Below are positions 48,841-60,390 of a stretch of 64,000 nucleotides of DNA, piece after piece (position 1 is the first letter of the stretch; the number at the start of each line of letters is the position of its first letter). This stretch comes from Aquatica leii (lineage: Eukaryota; Arthropoda; Insecta; Coleoptera; Lampyridae): positions 81,658,520 through 81,722,519 of the forward strand of contig CM069432.1 of the NCBI GenBank assembly GCA_035610365.1, read 5' to 3'. Under the pieces are notes generated by a model. That model saw nothing but the letters and a program-made list of their open reading frames with translations. It had not been told where the DNA came from and ran no database searches. The translations under genes and the position numbers were made by a program.

Positions 48841-50354
48841 TTTATACTAATAAATGATGTGATCACCGTGAGAGAAATACGATGGTAGAGTCATCCCATA
48901 TTACATAGAGCCGCATTTTTGCACCCATTTACACTTTTTGCACTTTACTACTTTAAGATACAAGCCCGTTCAACTTAAAAGTTAAAAGTAATAAAATTAT
49001 GTCAAACGTAATATAAAAGTTTGTTTATATTTTAATTATTTTAACTAAATTATTTCAGCTGCGGCACCCTATAATGGGAACCACTGCTCTAAATTTTAAT
49101 TAATTTTTTTAATTACTTGTTTTACAAATTGTTTTAAAAAGTTTTTGCCGTTAACAATAATAAATGAACCATAAAGTTTAACTGTATGTACATATATATG
49201 TTATTGATTGTTTGTTGTACCGTTTTTAGTTTTAATAAACAAATTTTAATTTTATTAACATGATTTTCATTAATAATCAGCTGTTAATTTTTAGTTTATT
49301 GTATTTATACACATTACATTAATTAATGATTTACTCGTTTTAGTAATTCTACTAGAAGAATAATTTGGTATACATTGAAGTTTTTCAGATTCTTTAAAAA
49401 GTATTGCAATTTAGGTCATTTTGTATCTAACAAATTTATGTTAATGTTGGTTACAGTTACATCATAATTTACTTGAAAATAAATGTTTTCAAAAATCTCA
49501 AAAGTTTTATCTGTACAATTTACATTTACATAACGTTGTTTAAATATTAGTGTTCATTTTTTAATCCTACAAATACAAAACAATTTTTTTAAAATTTGTA
49601 TTTATTTATTACAATTTCTTAAACGTTTTCTCTAGACTCTAAACATATTTTCTTGGTCTAGCTTTGTTGAAATATATCTGTCTATTTGCGCCACTTTAAC
49701 ATTAATAGTAGTTACGGTAAAATAAATTTAACAACTCTTTGGTTGCTTTATTTCTTATAGTAACATCAGTGCAACAGCGTGACTAAGTGTTTAATCCTCA
49801 GCGAGTAAAAATGAAATTTGCGATCGCTTTAGGAAAATAAAATCTTCTTTAATTAAAATCAAAACAATCAAAATTGCTGCAAATAGTGTTTTTGATAAAA
49901 ATATCGTTTTTTAAACTGAATAATATAACTAAAATAAAACTCATTTGTAAAAAAGAATAGAAAAAAATAGAATTTTACAAGACGAGCTTATCTTGTACAC
50001 AAAGTGCTATTAGTATTTTTGTTTAATTAATATTTTTTTAAAAACTTACAGTACTTACATTTATTAGTTAACTAGCGTTTTTATGTAACATTTAACTACT
50101 TTAACAAGTTTCTTTACGTTTTATTGAAGTACATGAATAACTAAATTAGAATAATATTAAAACATGCTATACTTTTAATGACATTAAAATGACTCCAGCC
50201 GTGGAAACCTTCGCGATTACAAGTTATACCTTTTAACAAACGTGCATGTCGTAAAAATCAATGACTAATGTTAGAAACATTTAGAAATCATATAAATAAT
50301 TGTATGAAACAGATCAATGCTTAATAAGAATACAAATTCCGTACTCAAAAGGCA
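48841..50354. other. AT-rich DNA with a lone hAT-type terminus
   Basis: GGGAACCACTG at 49077-49087 is the complement of CAGTGGTTCCC, a common hAT end. No partner end or transposase is visible nearby, so this is a fragment at most. The rest is AT-rich and unassigned. Confidence 0.4.
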
Positions 50355-50799
50355 TTGTTTACCAGTGGCGCACCGAGAAATTTCCGCTAGGGGGGACTTG
50401 ATAACAATAACACCTGAACAAACAGGGTTGTTTAGGTATAATTTGTTATAATGTGTGATTTTGCGAGCGTAGCGAGTCCAAAAGCGCCGCATGCGATTTT
50501 TTAAAGGGGGCGTGGCCAACAGAACGCTTTTTAACAGCTTCTGAATCTGAAAATATTATGTGCAAATAAATAAGATCCATAATTACCACTTTTTTTTCTT
50601 GAACTAGTCTTCGTTCGTTCGTTGAAAATAATATAGGTACCTACGAGCGTTCGCAAGTTTAATAATATGTAAAAGTGTATAGGAATAATAGCAGTATAAC
50701 TATAACATAATCCATATTACCTATATATTGTAATCAAAACTGAAAACAATGTTTATACAACAAAATTAAGAAATATTATATATTGCAATCAAAACAAAA

Positions 50800-52754
50800 T
50801 TTATAGAACAAAATTAAGTCGCCGCGCTCCTTTAAGTTGCAAAACTGAGATCACTTCATCAGAGTCAACGAAAATTTCTCGATGAATATTTAGGTGTGCT
50901 AACCCGTTCAATCTATTCCCACCATTGTATTTTTAAGGTAAGTTTTAATACGACGAAGTGTTGAAAATGACCTTTCTGCGGTACTTGTTGAAGCAAGTAA
51001 TGTAGCAAATATTTTAATTAATATAAATATATATTGCTAAAAATGTCTTTGTTACAAACATTTAATGCGTCAATCGCATTTCTCGGCAGCGGTTCACTTG
51101 AATCCTTAAATTTGTGGTACCACAGTTCAAACTCTGGCGTGATAGTGAGAGCGTTATTGCAGTCCAGATCTTCTTGATAAAATGTAGCTATATTCAAAAA
51201 TTGCTCTTTTTCTTGTTCACTTGGTAAACTACTACTAGGTAGAAGACACATAAAACCCTTAAGAATATTCTTATGTTTACAGAATCTCTCTGTAATATTA
51301 GCAAGGAAAGAGTCCAGCTAGGGAATAAAAATAGATTTTCTATAATACACTTCTGCACTATCTGCTGGTATGTTGCTGCGATTAATTTGTTTTTTGGTTA
51401 TCCTCGGCATTGTAATTGTCACACTTAAAGACTCCGCTATTGAGTTTGCATTTCTGAATATTTTGGAAAATTCCTCTTCTGAAGTAGAAGTAACAGGCGT
51501 AAACTGCAAGAACTGTTCACGAATTCTATAATAAGTAACACTAGAATTATTGCTATTTTTCTCAAATTTTTTTACGTATCGCACACATAGTGTAAGCTGT
51601 TCCACTGTAGATATGTCCGTGGTTTCATCGGCCAAAACAGAAAAACGTTTTGCGCTGTTTACTTTTGTGGCTATCTTCTGTTTAATTATCTCACCACAAG
51701 CTGCAATCTGATTTTGATTATTCCAACTAATATAAGTTGCATTCAATGAACATGTTTGAAGGTGATTTTTTAGATCACAATCGCCAGCGTTAATACGTGT
51801 TCTTAGCATCGCTCTAAAATTACCCTCATTCTGTTGAGGTTTTACATCTACGTCGAATGGCCCATATTTTTTGTGGCCCCTCAATGGGATTCTATAGGCG
51901 GGTTGCACAAAGCAAATCAACAATGTAGCAAGTGATTATTTTTGAAATCAATTGTTACATCACGAATAAACGTGGTTTCATTGGCTATGTAGCAATTGTT
52001 TTGAGAAATAATCAGTTGTTACATTTTTGATTTGCTTTGTGCAACCGGCCTTATGTCTACCACATAAAATAACAGTTTTTATAATAGGTTTTATTTTCCT
52101 TCTGTTATCTTCAGCTTGTTTACTTTTAGCTATGTCAAGCGATTTATGGATAGTTTCTAGTTGTCCAGGCATTGTTTTAAAAAAGTTATCACACTTTAGT
52201 GTTGCATACTTGTGATATTGACTACTTTTATGATTATCAAATCGTTCCAAAGCTTTTTTCCATGTATTAAAGCCAACGCTAACGAGTTGACCGGTTAACT
52301 GAGACGACGTCATGCCCACTTTTTTACTAGCAAACAAAACGCAAATCTTACAATATGCTGAGTCCTCAGATCGTGAATACGCCAACCAGTTATATTTAGT
52401 TAGCCAGTCGTATAAAAATTTTCTATTTTGCTTTCCACTTACTCTGGAAGGAAAATCAAAATTTGTCGCTGGAGACCACACGTTTTCCAATACTCTTAGT
52501 TTGTCTTCATCACTCAACTGTTTATTATTGCAATAACTGAAATTAAATATATCCATATTTATTGCATTTGCGGAAGAAGAACAGACACTATTAGATTGAT
52601 CGTCCTGCCGATTCTGTTGTAATTGTTGCTGTTGTTCATAATCTACATTGCTGCTGCTGCTAGTACTTGTTGTTCCTCTTCTAATATCTGTATCACCAGA
52701 TATTTTCTTGCGGCTAAAGAAATCTAGTAATGTATGCTTCTTGTTCTCACTCAT
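50800..52754 (-). pseudogene. hAT transposase, TTF-finger/ZMYM1-like, internally deleted
   Basis: From the ATG at 52754: a basic, serine-rich N-terminus with LLDFFSRKK, a Q-rich stretch, then a TTF-type finger region with NRKFLYDWLTKYNWLAYS and AYCKICVLFASKK, GFNTWKKALERF and HKSSQYHKYA. It then reads VILCGRH and, across the nested MITE, RIPLRGHKKYG. The catalytic start FSVLADETTDISTVEQL follows (residues after 51680), but the sequence then jumps within about 60 codons to MPRITKKQ and VYYRKSIFIP, so most of the RNase-H core and its helical insertion are deleted. The dimerisation block LLASTSTAERSFSTLRRIKT is at 51000-50940, followed after a shift by NGLAHLNIHRE. Family secure; protein dead. 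Confidence 0.9.
51896..52051. mobile_element. 156-bp MITE inside the hAT transposase gene
   Basis: Ends AGGCGGGTTGCACAAAGC (left) and, reversed, AGGCCGGTTGCACAAAGC (right), with TIRs of about 24 bp. TAT at 51893-51895 and 52052-52054 is the 3-bp duplication. Removing the element and one TAT joins VILCGRH to RIPLRGHKK in frame, which confirms the exact borders. The 3-bp duplication and GGCCGGTT-type ends suggest a PIF/Harbinger-like mobiliser, as with the MITE at 3990. Confidence 0.9.
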
Positions 52755-52834
52755 GTTGTAACGGTTTCACTATAAAATTAAAAAAAAAATTGGCAAATTT
52801 TAAGTGCTTTTAAAGTCTTAAGTGACTCGTATCT

Positions 52835-52915
52835 TATATCTACTCTCTTATACACACACGAGTGACACACCGACACGCGAGACGCGACACACAGCACACA
52901 CACACACAGGAGAAC
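52835..52915. repeat. CA-rich simple-sequence tract
   Basis: Imperfect CACA/CACG-rich stretch in the leader of the hAT transposase gene (52900-52915 is a plain CA run). No regulatory site can be assigned. Confidence 0.6.
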
Positions 52916-53768
52916 AATAACTAATAAGATAAGATTCGTAAGCTGCGACGGCAAGGCGACGCTCGAGCTCGACACTCGACGGTATTGAACGAAAAACTCT
53001 ACTCCCTCATTTAAAACAATGACCATTTCACCATTTTTCAAAAGTTTTCGCTTAATAATTCTGTTCTATTGAAGCCCATTACAAGAAACACCAAAAATGT
53101 TTACTACGACGGAAGAGCTCATGTATCTAGTAATAAAATTTGAAAATTAATAAATAAAAATATGACTGTAAAACTACAGATATTAGTTATTTAGTTTACA
53201 GTTATGTTTATTATTTTGCACGTGGTTCATATCACAAACATGACTTCATCGGCTTTCAAGTTTAAAAATAAAGTTAAACGACAGCAAGAGCATTGTTTAT
53301 TTTGTTGAAACGAATAAGTGCACATATAGCAAAAGCATAAGTAAGAGTAACTGTAACTATGGTACCTACTGCCTATATCAACAAACCTTATCTTAATTAA
53401 TTCTTACTATTAAACATTTGCTATAATAAACATTTCGCAGATGAAATTTGATACCTGCTTAATTGCTTAATAAGTTCATGGAACAAATTTGATTATGCGG
53501 GAGATTCTGTAAATAGGACTAAATACGAAAAAAGCTATACCTTTTATATCCGTGGCTATACCTAAACAAAAACAAGATTCAATTGAAGATATTTTCTTGA
53601 TGTATAATTAACTAATTCTAATTGTATTCGACCATATTTTTAGGCAAAATTGCGCAACTTTGGAATTGATCAGTGAGTTAAAAATTTTCTTTTTTCTGTT
53701 TTTTCCTCTAAGTCCTGAGGTTCTAGAAAAAAGGGAAATTTCCCTCCAAGCGACAACACTGCTTTAGG

Positions 53769-53981
53769 CAGTGGCGGATTAAGGATCGTCGGGGCCCTAG
53801 GCGGCAGAGCCACTTTGGGGCCCCTGGATAGTCAAACCAAACCAAAAAACCATTTTTGGAACGCTTTATAATAATAATATTATCAAGTAAAATTTCTGTG
53901 ATTTTGGTATCTTTGGGGCCCCCACGCAAGCTCGAGGCCCTAGGCGGCCGCCTACTCCGCCTAGCTTTTAGAACGCCACTG
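53769..53981. mobile_element. 213-bp non-autonomous hAT MITE, perfect 8-bp TSD
   Basis: Begins CAGTGGCGGATTAAGG and ends CGCCACTG, with GCTTTAGG at 53761-53768 and again at 53982-53989. Much GC-richer than the window (GGGGCCCTAGGCGG occurs near both ends). Eight-base inverted termini and an 8-bp identical duplication are diagnostic of hAT. It sits in the 5' non-coding part of the larger hAT, near its right end. Confidence 0.92.
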
Positions 53982-54102
53982 GCTTTAGGCTGTTCTTTTC
54001 CACACTTCTCAACTTGTTAATTATCTATATATATGGCCTGGGGGCTGGGAGGAGGTTATATCCTCTTTAGCCCCCCCCCCATGGATGCACCCCTGTTGTT
54101 CA

Positions 54103-54133
54103 CTATTTAATGTTTAATTTAAACATTAAATAG
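54103..54133. repeat. 31-bp AT-rich palindrome beside hAT end
   Basis: CTATTTAATGTTTAA and its complement meet with only a central mismatch. It begins at the last base of the hAT target duplication. AT-rich palindromes can be insertion hot spots, but chance is not excluded. Confidence 0.6.
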
Positions 54134-54847
54134 AAGTAAAAGCAAAGGTTTACACGGCCGGAGTCTATACTAAGATGAGAACGTCTTCCGGGTTTAGACC
54201 GTGTCATTGTTTCTTTCGACCGTAACCCAATCAGAGTCGAGCTTAATCAGCTGTGACTATACTTTTTCTTTATAAAAAGAGACTATTTCTTCTTAAGTCA
54301 CTTTTATGCACACAAAAAAAAAATTCTTAAGTTAAGGTAAATTACTTTATTTTGAGTAAATAGTGACTTTCATATAATGTTAAGACATATTTTCTTAAAA
54401 CAAGTAAAGCGTTTCTTTAAAGATATTTACTAACAATAAGAAAATTTGAGTTTCAAAACAAGATAGTTTGATATTCTCATTTCAACGCTAGCAATGATCT
54501 TTTTAAAGTTCTCGTTCTCTTGTTTTAATGTACATGGTATTTAGTTTAATCTACCATATACAGTTTATTGAGTATCTAAATGTTTAAATCAAATTCATCT
54601 GGTTTATAACTAAAGACATATTTATTTAGTTTGTGTACATGAGTTTGTTAGTTTATTCTTCACCAAATTTGATTTAAAAGTTAATGTTTATTTGAAAGAA
54701 GAATAGAAATAAAAAACTTCTCTTTACATTTTAATTAGACACATGCAATTTATATTTATGAGTGTTATAAATTGTTATAAAAAATATATAAATTTAACAA
54801 AAATAACTGCACTTTTCTTTTTGGAGAAGTATCAGTAAAGATTTTTA
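54134..54847. other. Spacer holding a PLE-like tail (minus) at 54175-54215
   Basis: On the minus strand GACACGGTCTAAACCCGGAA leads into GACGTTCTCATCTTAGTAT, matching 21810-21846 nearly base for base. No hammerhead-like core precedes it here within 60 bp. The rest is AT-rich. Confidence 0.6.
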
Positions 54848-54958
54848 TCATCTGCATTTAGTGAGTTGAACTCTGGCTGGTGTACCAATTTCTATGCGTC
54901 TTTTGTAACCGCAGTACCAGTAGGTCCAGGATTGCATAACGCCGACACACAAGGATAA
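54848..54958. other. Unassigned island, open on both strands
   Basis: The minus frame (54958-54848) reads CVGVMQSWTYWYCGYKRR then IEIGTPARVQLTKCR and stops; the plus frame over the same bases reads SELNSGWCTNFYASFV then TAVPVGPGLHNADTQG and stops. Both are GC-richer than the flanks and rich in W, C and Y. A T-rich acceptor-like GCGTCTTTTGTAACCGCAG supports a plus-strand last exon; no AG acceptor precedes the minus frame. No family recognised. Confidence 0.3.
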
Positions 54959-55167
54959 TTATGTTGTATAAATAAAATACAAAATTAAAATTTATTTTAA
55001 AAAATTGGCGTTCAAACATTGCACCATAAAAATTTACACTATTAAAAAAAAAGTGATTCCAATAGATACCTGTAGTAGTTCTGGATAATTTCTTTTAAGG
55101 GCCTCTAAATTTTATACAATCCTTTGTGTCCAAACAAACCACAGTTCACAAGTTGATTACCTAGTAG

Positions 55168-55195
55168 ACGTTCTCATCTTAGTATTGAATAGAAG
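55168..55195 (+). repeat. Short PLE-like tail fragment
   Basis: TAGACGTTCTCATCTTAGTA continues into TTGA. It matches the end of the tails at 21.8 kb (same strand) and 54.2 kb (opposite strand), so 54.18 and 55.19 kb form an inverted pair about 1 kb apart. Confidence 0.55.
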
Positions 55196-57100
55196 GTTTT
55201 CAGTAAATTTTTCTTTGCCGTGGGCGTACGACGTGTATTAGAATATTGTGGGAAACCATCGTTTGTATGCAACGCTTTGAATTTCTGCTTTTGTAATGAA
55301 ATACACCTATTAATCTTCTTTCTAAATTATAATATTTAGTATACCTTTATTGAAATGATATGCGTCATTACTAAAATTTCATTTCTTTTGTTACTGACAA
55401 GAGTTAAAAACAATAATTTTTTTACTAAAACTAACTTAGTCATGATATCTACAGTTCGTACGTACATTTGAAATAATGTTGAAACGCTGAGAGGTTTTAC
55501 ATCAACGTATTTTTTTTCAAATTGTTAATTATCTTTATTTCACTCGGTTGTACTATTAAATGCGTATCGACTATTGATTATTTTTTTTCTATTAAAGAAA
55601 GTATTGAAATTAAAACAATGTTATATAACTGTAAAAATTAACGTTTTGCATTTAAGCGTAAATTTTTCAACTAACCATCTAAAATCGTTTATTTTATAAT
55701 TTTTTAAAACATCTCAACAGCAGTTAAAGACTAGTGATAGACACCTACTAAGTAGTAATTTGATTAATAGTTATCTAAATTTATTTTATGTAAATGAACA
55801 TTTATAAAAAGTATGTTAATGTTTGAAAATATGTTTTGTCTTTATCATAACATAGTAATTTCTACTTTATTATATAAACTAACGTCAGATTAGTTTGTTT
55901 AATTAAGTTTCTGCTACATTAATAACAAATTTGTATATACACACGTGATTAAATTTATCATTGATGTAATAAAATAGATTTAATAATTATAACTTTAAAA
56001 TACACTACTTTGGTATTTAAAAAAATATTTGTATGTTTGCATTAACACAAATTGGTTAGTTTAACGCCAGAACATAACTTAATCGTTTCTTTTAGTTTTA
56101 CTTTATAAATAAAAATAACAATTTAAAAAATATAATATCTATTTTTTAATATTTATAAAAAAATTTATATAGTCTTCTTGTATATCCTGACTCTATTGCC
56201 ATAAAAGTATGGTGTAGCAGGCTCTCACGCGTTGCTAGGATGATACCTTTCTTTTGTGTTAACGGTCTAACTACTTTGTGATAGCCTATAAATTGTTAAA
56301 ACAAACAACGGAATTATGATTTATATTGACACATACACACACACACACACACAAGTACATACATAACAGCATTAGTTTCAAAATTTAATCTGAAATTAGT
56401 ATTTTTTAGTAATCGTATAATAGAAAACTTTTTGTAGTATAAATAGTATCAAACTCAACAAACATAAATTCAGATCTGTAAGTTTTCCTAAAAAGACAAT
56501 TTCAACAGTCATTGTAAGGTATGTATCAAATTTTCTGTTTGTTTGATTGAATGTACATTTAGAAAACTTTCTACTATACTATATCACTATGAAAATGAAT
56601 TTCATTGTTTATTGATTTTGTTGCACTTTGACCAATGTTTTTAATACATTTTACAAATTTTCATACATTCTTCTTAAAAATTAAAAAAATATGCATATTG
56701 TTACAAATTGTACTTGTATCTGTGATTAATATCAAATCTACAATTAAAATTATTCTTTAATAAATAAAACATTGGGTTTGCGTTTATATAGATTGTTACT
56801 ATGATGTTCACTATTAGTTCTCAATATAATGTCATTGACTTTTTTTTATAATATGCAAACGTTCTTACGTAAGATTTACTTTTCACATTAACGAAATATA
56901 CACCTCTACGGTGATAACAATGAAAACATTTTCTTAGCAAAAATGGGTCTAATATGCTTTTTAAACGTTTATTTGAAAAGAAAAACATGTAAGTTACAAA
57001 AGAACATATTTTGCTTTCAAATAGAACATAACTTTGGTTATAAGAAAACATTTTTCCTTGGTAAAAACAAACAATAAATAATAAACACACAGCTTCGAAT
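55196..57100. other. AT-rich DNA with (CA)n run
   Basis: CA repeat at 56335-56353. No gene recognised. Confidence 0.5.
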
Positions 57101-57990
57101 CTAAATAAGAATAAAAAAACAAGTACATTGCCGCTGTATAATAAAACTAAATCTTGATACTTTCGTTTTGTAAGTTTTTGTGGTTGATGATTTAATGGCA
57201 GAAATTTAATCAAGGTACATCCCTGTATTACTAACTAATCTTTTGACACCAGTCATATTATGTTTGGAGATCAACAGTTTTACTAAATATTTTATTCTCA
57301 GTTGTTATGGTAACCATAACTTCTTTTATAATAAGCCATGTTACTTAATTTCCTTCTTCGTCTACGTGCCAAATGAATGACAGGTAGCAGTTGAGATGAA
57401 GTATATAAATTGCCTGCCTTATTTAACGCAGCAGAAATTGCACTATGTGCTGCATCTCCTTCACTGTGGCCGTGGTTTTTTTAAAGTATCTTAACGATAT
57501 TTTTTCTAAACAAGAGAATTTGTCCAATGCACATATCATCATAGCAACGACAATGGTGTTCTTGTTTTGACCGTAACAGCCGTCAGAAAACAAAGATACT
57601 TTGATGTACTCCTTAACAACTTTGATTAAACATGTTGCTATTTCTGAAGTTTTTCGTTTCTTTAATCAATTCGGAAAGCAAAAGTACATTCTACTAGCGA
57701 TATCATAGAAAGTAAAATTAAAATTTGATCAGCGGTTTTTTAAAATATCGCACTTTCTTTTGTACATGCAAAAATTATCTGATGTATGTCAAATGTGCTA
57801 CATAACAAACTTTCATTTTTTAAAGCTTTTTGTAAAATGTAAAACTATGTACGTCATTGTTATTGTTTTCACTTTCCTCTAAAAACGTATAATACGTTGT
57901 TTTTAGTGAATGGTCAGGGTGCAAAGTTTTGAGGTTTTTGCACGGCCAAAGTGCGAATCTACTTTAGGAAATCTATCAATATGAAAAACT
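57100..57990 (-). pseudogene. DDE-type transposase relic, SDxCxGQN...GHSxxxGDxxH family
   Basis: A transposase-like family spread in arthropod genomes, read on the minus strand. Blocks in order: FTFYDIASRMYFCFP (about 57715), KRKTSEIATCLIKVVKEYIK (57660), VSLFSDGCYGQNKNTIVVAM (57598; the SDxCxGQN block with a likely catalytic D), CALDKFSCLEKISLRYF, then after a one-base shift NHGHSEGDAAHSAISAALN (57473), LYTSSQLLPVIHLARRRRR (57415). The C-terminal LPLNHQPQKLTKRKYQDLVL (57205) matches the final pi...Kk.DL..L block. I recognise the motif pattern but cannot name the superfamily with certainty; Sola-like is one possibility. One or two stops and shifts are present. Confidence 0.68.
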
Positions 57991-58815
57991 ATTTTATTTC
58001 TCATAACAATTTCTCTCTACTTTAGTTTACTATTCATTTTTCTGCTACCTTTACAATTATTCTCTAAAATGCCCATCTCGTTTCTACACACTATGTCGGT
58101 GATCCCCAAAGTATTTAGAAATAGTCTTTTGCATACAGCAGATGCTGTGTTATTTACTGTTAGCAAATATTTAATTGTATGCTGCTTTCTTTATACTTCT
58201 TTCTTTGTGGTTTTTCTTTTTGTTTTAATAATCTATAAATGTCTTGACAAAAAATACTCAGAAATCTTTCTTCTTTGTTCTTCCGATACTTTGAAATACA
58301 TATTTTTTAACTACTTGCATGTTTGTAAATCACATCGTCTGATACAGGGGTAATTTATTTAAGGTTTCACACCACATTACTAGTGAAAGTGTTTCCATTC
58401 CATTCTAATATGTACTGTTGTTATTTGATTTTAAATTATTTGTGTTATTTTAACTAAATGTTGCGTGTAAACCTACCTTTATTTTTATTTTGTGGAGTCG
58501 CTATCTTTTAGGGCGAGGTCAGCCTTGAAATTCATTAAGTACTTAGCGTTCGAAGAGTACGCTTGTGGTACTTAATTTTGAAGCCATGTAGCTTTCATTT
58601 TACCTTATATCTACTATATCTTTATTTAGAAAAAGTCTGTGTTAATAATACAGGTATGTCTTCAGTTTCTATTTTGTTACGTTTATCTAATTCCCCGTTT
58701 TTATTTGTTTTACACTTTTTTTATGTACCGGTTTTATCTTTGATGAAATTATCATTACCTTTATAATTTAAGTGGATTTGGTATATGAATAACACAAAAA
58801 ATGCCAATTATCTAA
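57991..58815. other. AT-rich DNA, possibly upstream part of the transposase
   Basis: Plus-strand ORFs at 58069 and 58563 are rich in F, L, Y and V and look like AT-driven reading frames. The zinc-binding N-terminus expected for the transposase on the minus strand is not visible. Confidence 0.4.
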
Positions 58816-58944
58816 ATTGATTTTCTTGAAGAAAATACACCTTGGTCATCGATTCTTGATGGGAAATTTCCCAAGGCTATCCACCAACATCAGCTCAGCA
58901 TTCCGTTGGATGACATCAACGTGAAATTTGATCTATATGCGTGA
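58816..58944. other. Unassigned coding-like island
   Basis: The plus frame between a TAA and a TGA (42 codons) contains ENTPWSSILDGKFPKAIHQH then QLSIPLDDINVKFDLYA. The minus frame over the same bases has FHVDVIQRNAELMLVDSL then GKFPIKN. Base use is balanced, unlike the surroundings. No family recognised; the minus reading could be a far upstream piece of the transposase at 57-58 kb. Confidence 0.28.
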
Positions 58945-59394
58945 CTTACATATATATATCTACATTCCTTTCGTCGATTAAAAACTTTGCTTTATCAACT
59001 TATTAAATACTAAATATTAAAATTCTCTAATTAATATAAAAATTAAATTTGCTTACCGCAAATATTTAAATTAACTCATTTTAAAATTGTTTTTCTTACT
59101 ATATGTAAAGAAATACCGGTATTCTTTTAGTTTTAAATTTAATTAATTAAATGATAAAAAATTCTATTCTTAGTTTTAAGTAACCTTACTGAATTTTACC
59201 TTATTGTTTTTGTTTTGTTTTGTTTTTGAATATAGGATTATAACTATCTTTTGAGATTGAATCAATGAATTATTCCTTTTTTATTGCAGATAAGACTATT
59301 TGGCATCCCTGACTTTGGAAGTTAATTGGCCAATTTGACAATTTTTCTAATTGTTTAATTAATTTCTTTACAAATATTATTAATAAAATATCTG

Positions 59395-59778
59395 TCTACA
59401 TTGGCTATTTCTTTTTCTTTAGCAAAATACCATTCTAGAATACCTGTTTGGCTCAAAAATCTCCTGCTGACTTGCATACTTGTAAGATTCAAAATTTTGA
59501 AAGCGATTGTGTTTTGTGTTTTGTAAGTTTAAATTCTCACCAATTTGCCTAGGGCTAATGCTGGGATTAGCAACGACAGTCGCAATAACATTTACTACGT
59601 TAGTATCTTCTGTTACAATAACTTCTTCTTGGACTAAATTTAAATTGTGTTTTAAACAGAACTTACACGGCTTAAAGACCCATATTTTTTCTGGTTTGAT
59701 AGTATGTTCTGTATGGTTGAAATAGCGGGTATCAGCCAATTTGGATGAGGCACTAAACAAGTCGTGAGCTTCATGCAC
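59395..59778 (-). pseudogene. Mariner-type transposase relic 3, N-terminal piece
   Basis: Open 119-codon minus frame. From about residue 52 it reads VIVTEDTNVVNVIATVV then ANPSISPRQIGENLNL, matching the IS630 helix-turn-helix aNPsiStRqIa.el..; the last residues (EIFEPNRYSRMVFC) fit the QEL...D..RR..FC block. The DDE core does not follow. The first 50 residues match nothing. Related in type to relics at 18.6 and 47 kb. Confidence 0.62.
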
Positions 59779-60214
59779 ACTACTACCGCTATAAAACCAC
59801 TTTAGGAATAATACTTTTTCACATATAGTATAAGACTTTACTGAAAAACAAAATAAAAAAAAACTATAAGTTTAAATTTATTAAACTCATTGTTTATTAT
59901 GTAAATACTAATGAAAACGTCAACAGTCTACAGTTGTTTATAATGCAATTACTTTAAAACCATGGCAATGCGATTTTTGCAAATTCTGATTCAACATTTA
60001 ATTCTTCACTTTCTTTCTTACAGTAGAATTTTGGTCGGAGAAAACATACTATTCAGGTAGCATTTTTAGTTTTAAACAATTTTGTACTTCCATGTTTCGA
60101 TCATAAAACAATTAGGATAGCAGGAAATTACATACACAAGATTTTACATGTAAAATGCTATTACCGAGCGGCCGAATCAACATGAATCATGAATCGACAT
60201 GAACGTTAAACAAA
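59779..60214. other. AT-rich spacer
   Basis: No supported feature. Confidence 0.5.
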
Positions 60215-60390
60215 TAATATACAAGTCACTTGTGTTTTCTTTGGCCTGAAAAAGTGCACACTTGAAACACAAAACGTAACTATGAAAAAAAATTTGAGTA
60301 GTTTTCTATTGCCCCTCCTACGTAAAGATAAAAACACCCAATAATTACAATCATTATAAATAAGAGGATAAGATAGTTTACTAATAATTG
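60215..60390 (+). repeat. Second copy of the CTGAAGA/GAAAC repeat
   Basis: Aligns with the reverse complement of 25441-25610: TTTGGCCTGAAAAAGTGCAC, ACACAAAACGTAACTATG, GTTTTCTATTGCCCCTCCTA and finally GAGGATAAGATAGTTTACT. The core is more decayed here (CTGAAAA, CAAAACG). The 31-bp inverted end of the first copy is not conserved. Confidence 0.65.

Larger units (their letters stand above)
50363..54095 (-). mobile_element. hAT element with 8-bp TSD and nested insertions
   Basis: The left end reads CAGTGGCGCACC; the right end, reversed, reads CAGGGGTGCATCC. The flanks are TTGTTTAC (50355-50362) and TTGTTCAC (54096-54103), an 8-bp duplication with one mismatch, as expected for hAT. Inside are a minus-strand transposase (50800-52754), a 156-bp MITE (51896-52051) that splits that gene, and a 213-bp hAT MITE (53769-53981). 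A subterminal GCGAGCGTAGCGAGTCC lies at 50463. Length is about 3.7 kb including the insertions. The nesting sets an order: this hAT first, the MITEs later. Confidence 0.8.

Noticed and set aside
56821-57213. 130-codon minus ORF as a membrane protein
   Set aside because: Its first 35 residues fit the transposase C-terminus; the rest is F/L/Y-rich AT-driven extension.
58069-58766. Hydrophobic plus-strand ORFs as chemoreceptor-like exons
   Set aside because: No conserved receptor motif, no splice sites, and composition explains the hydrophobicity.
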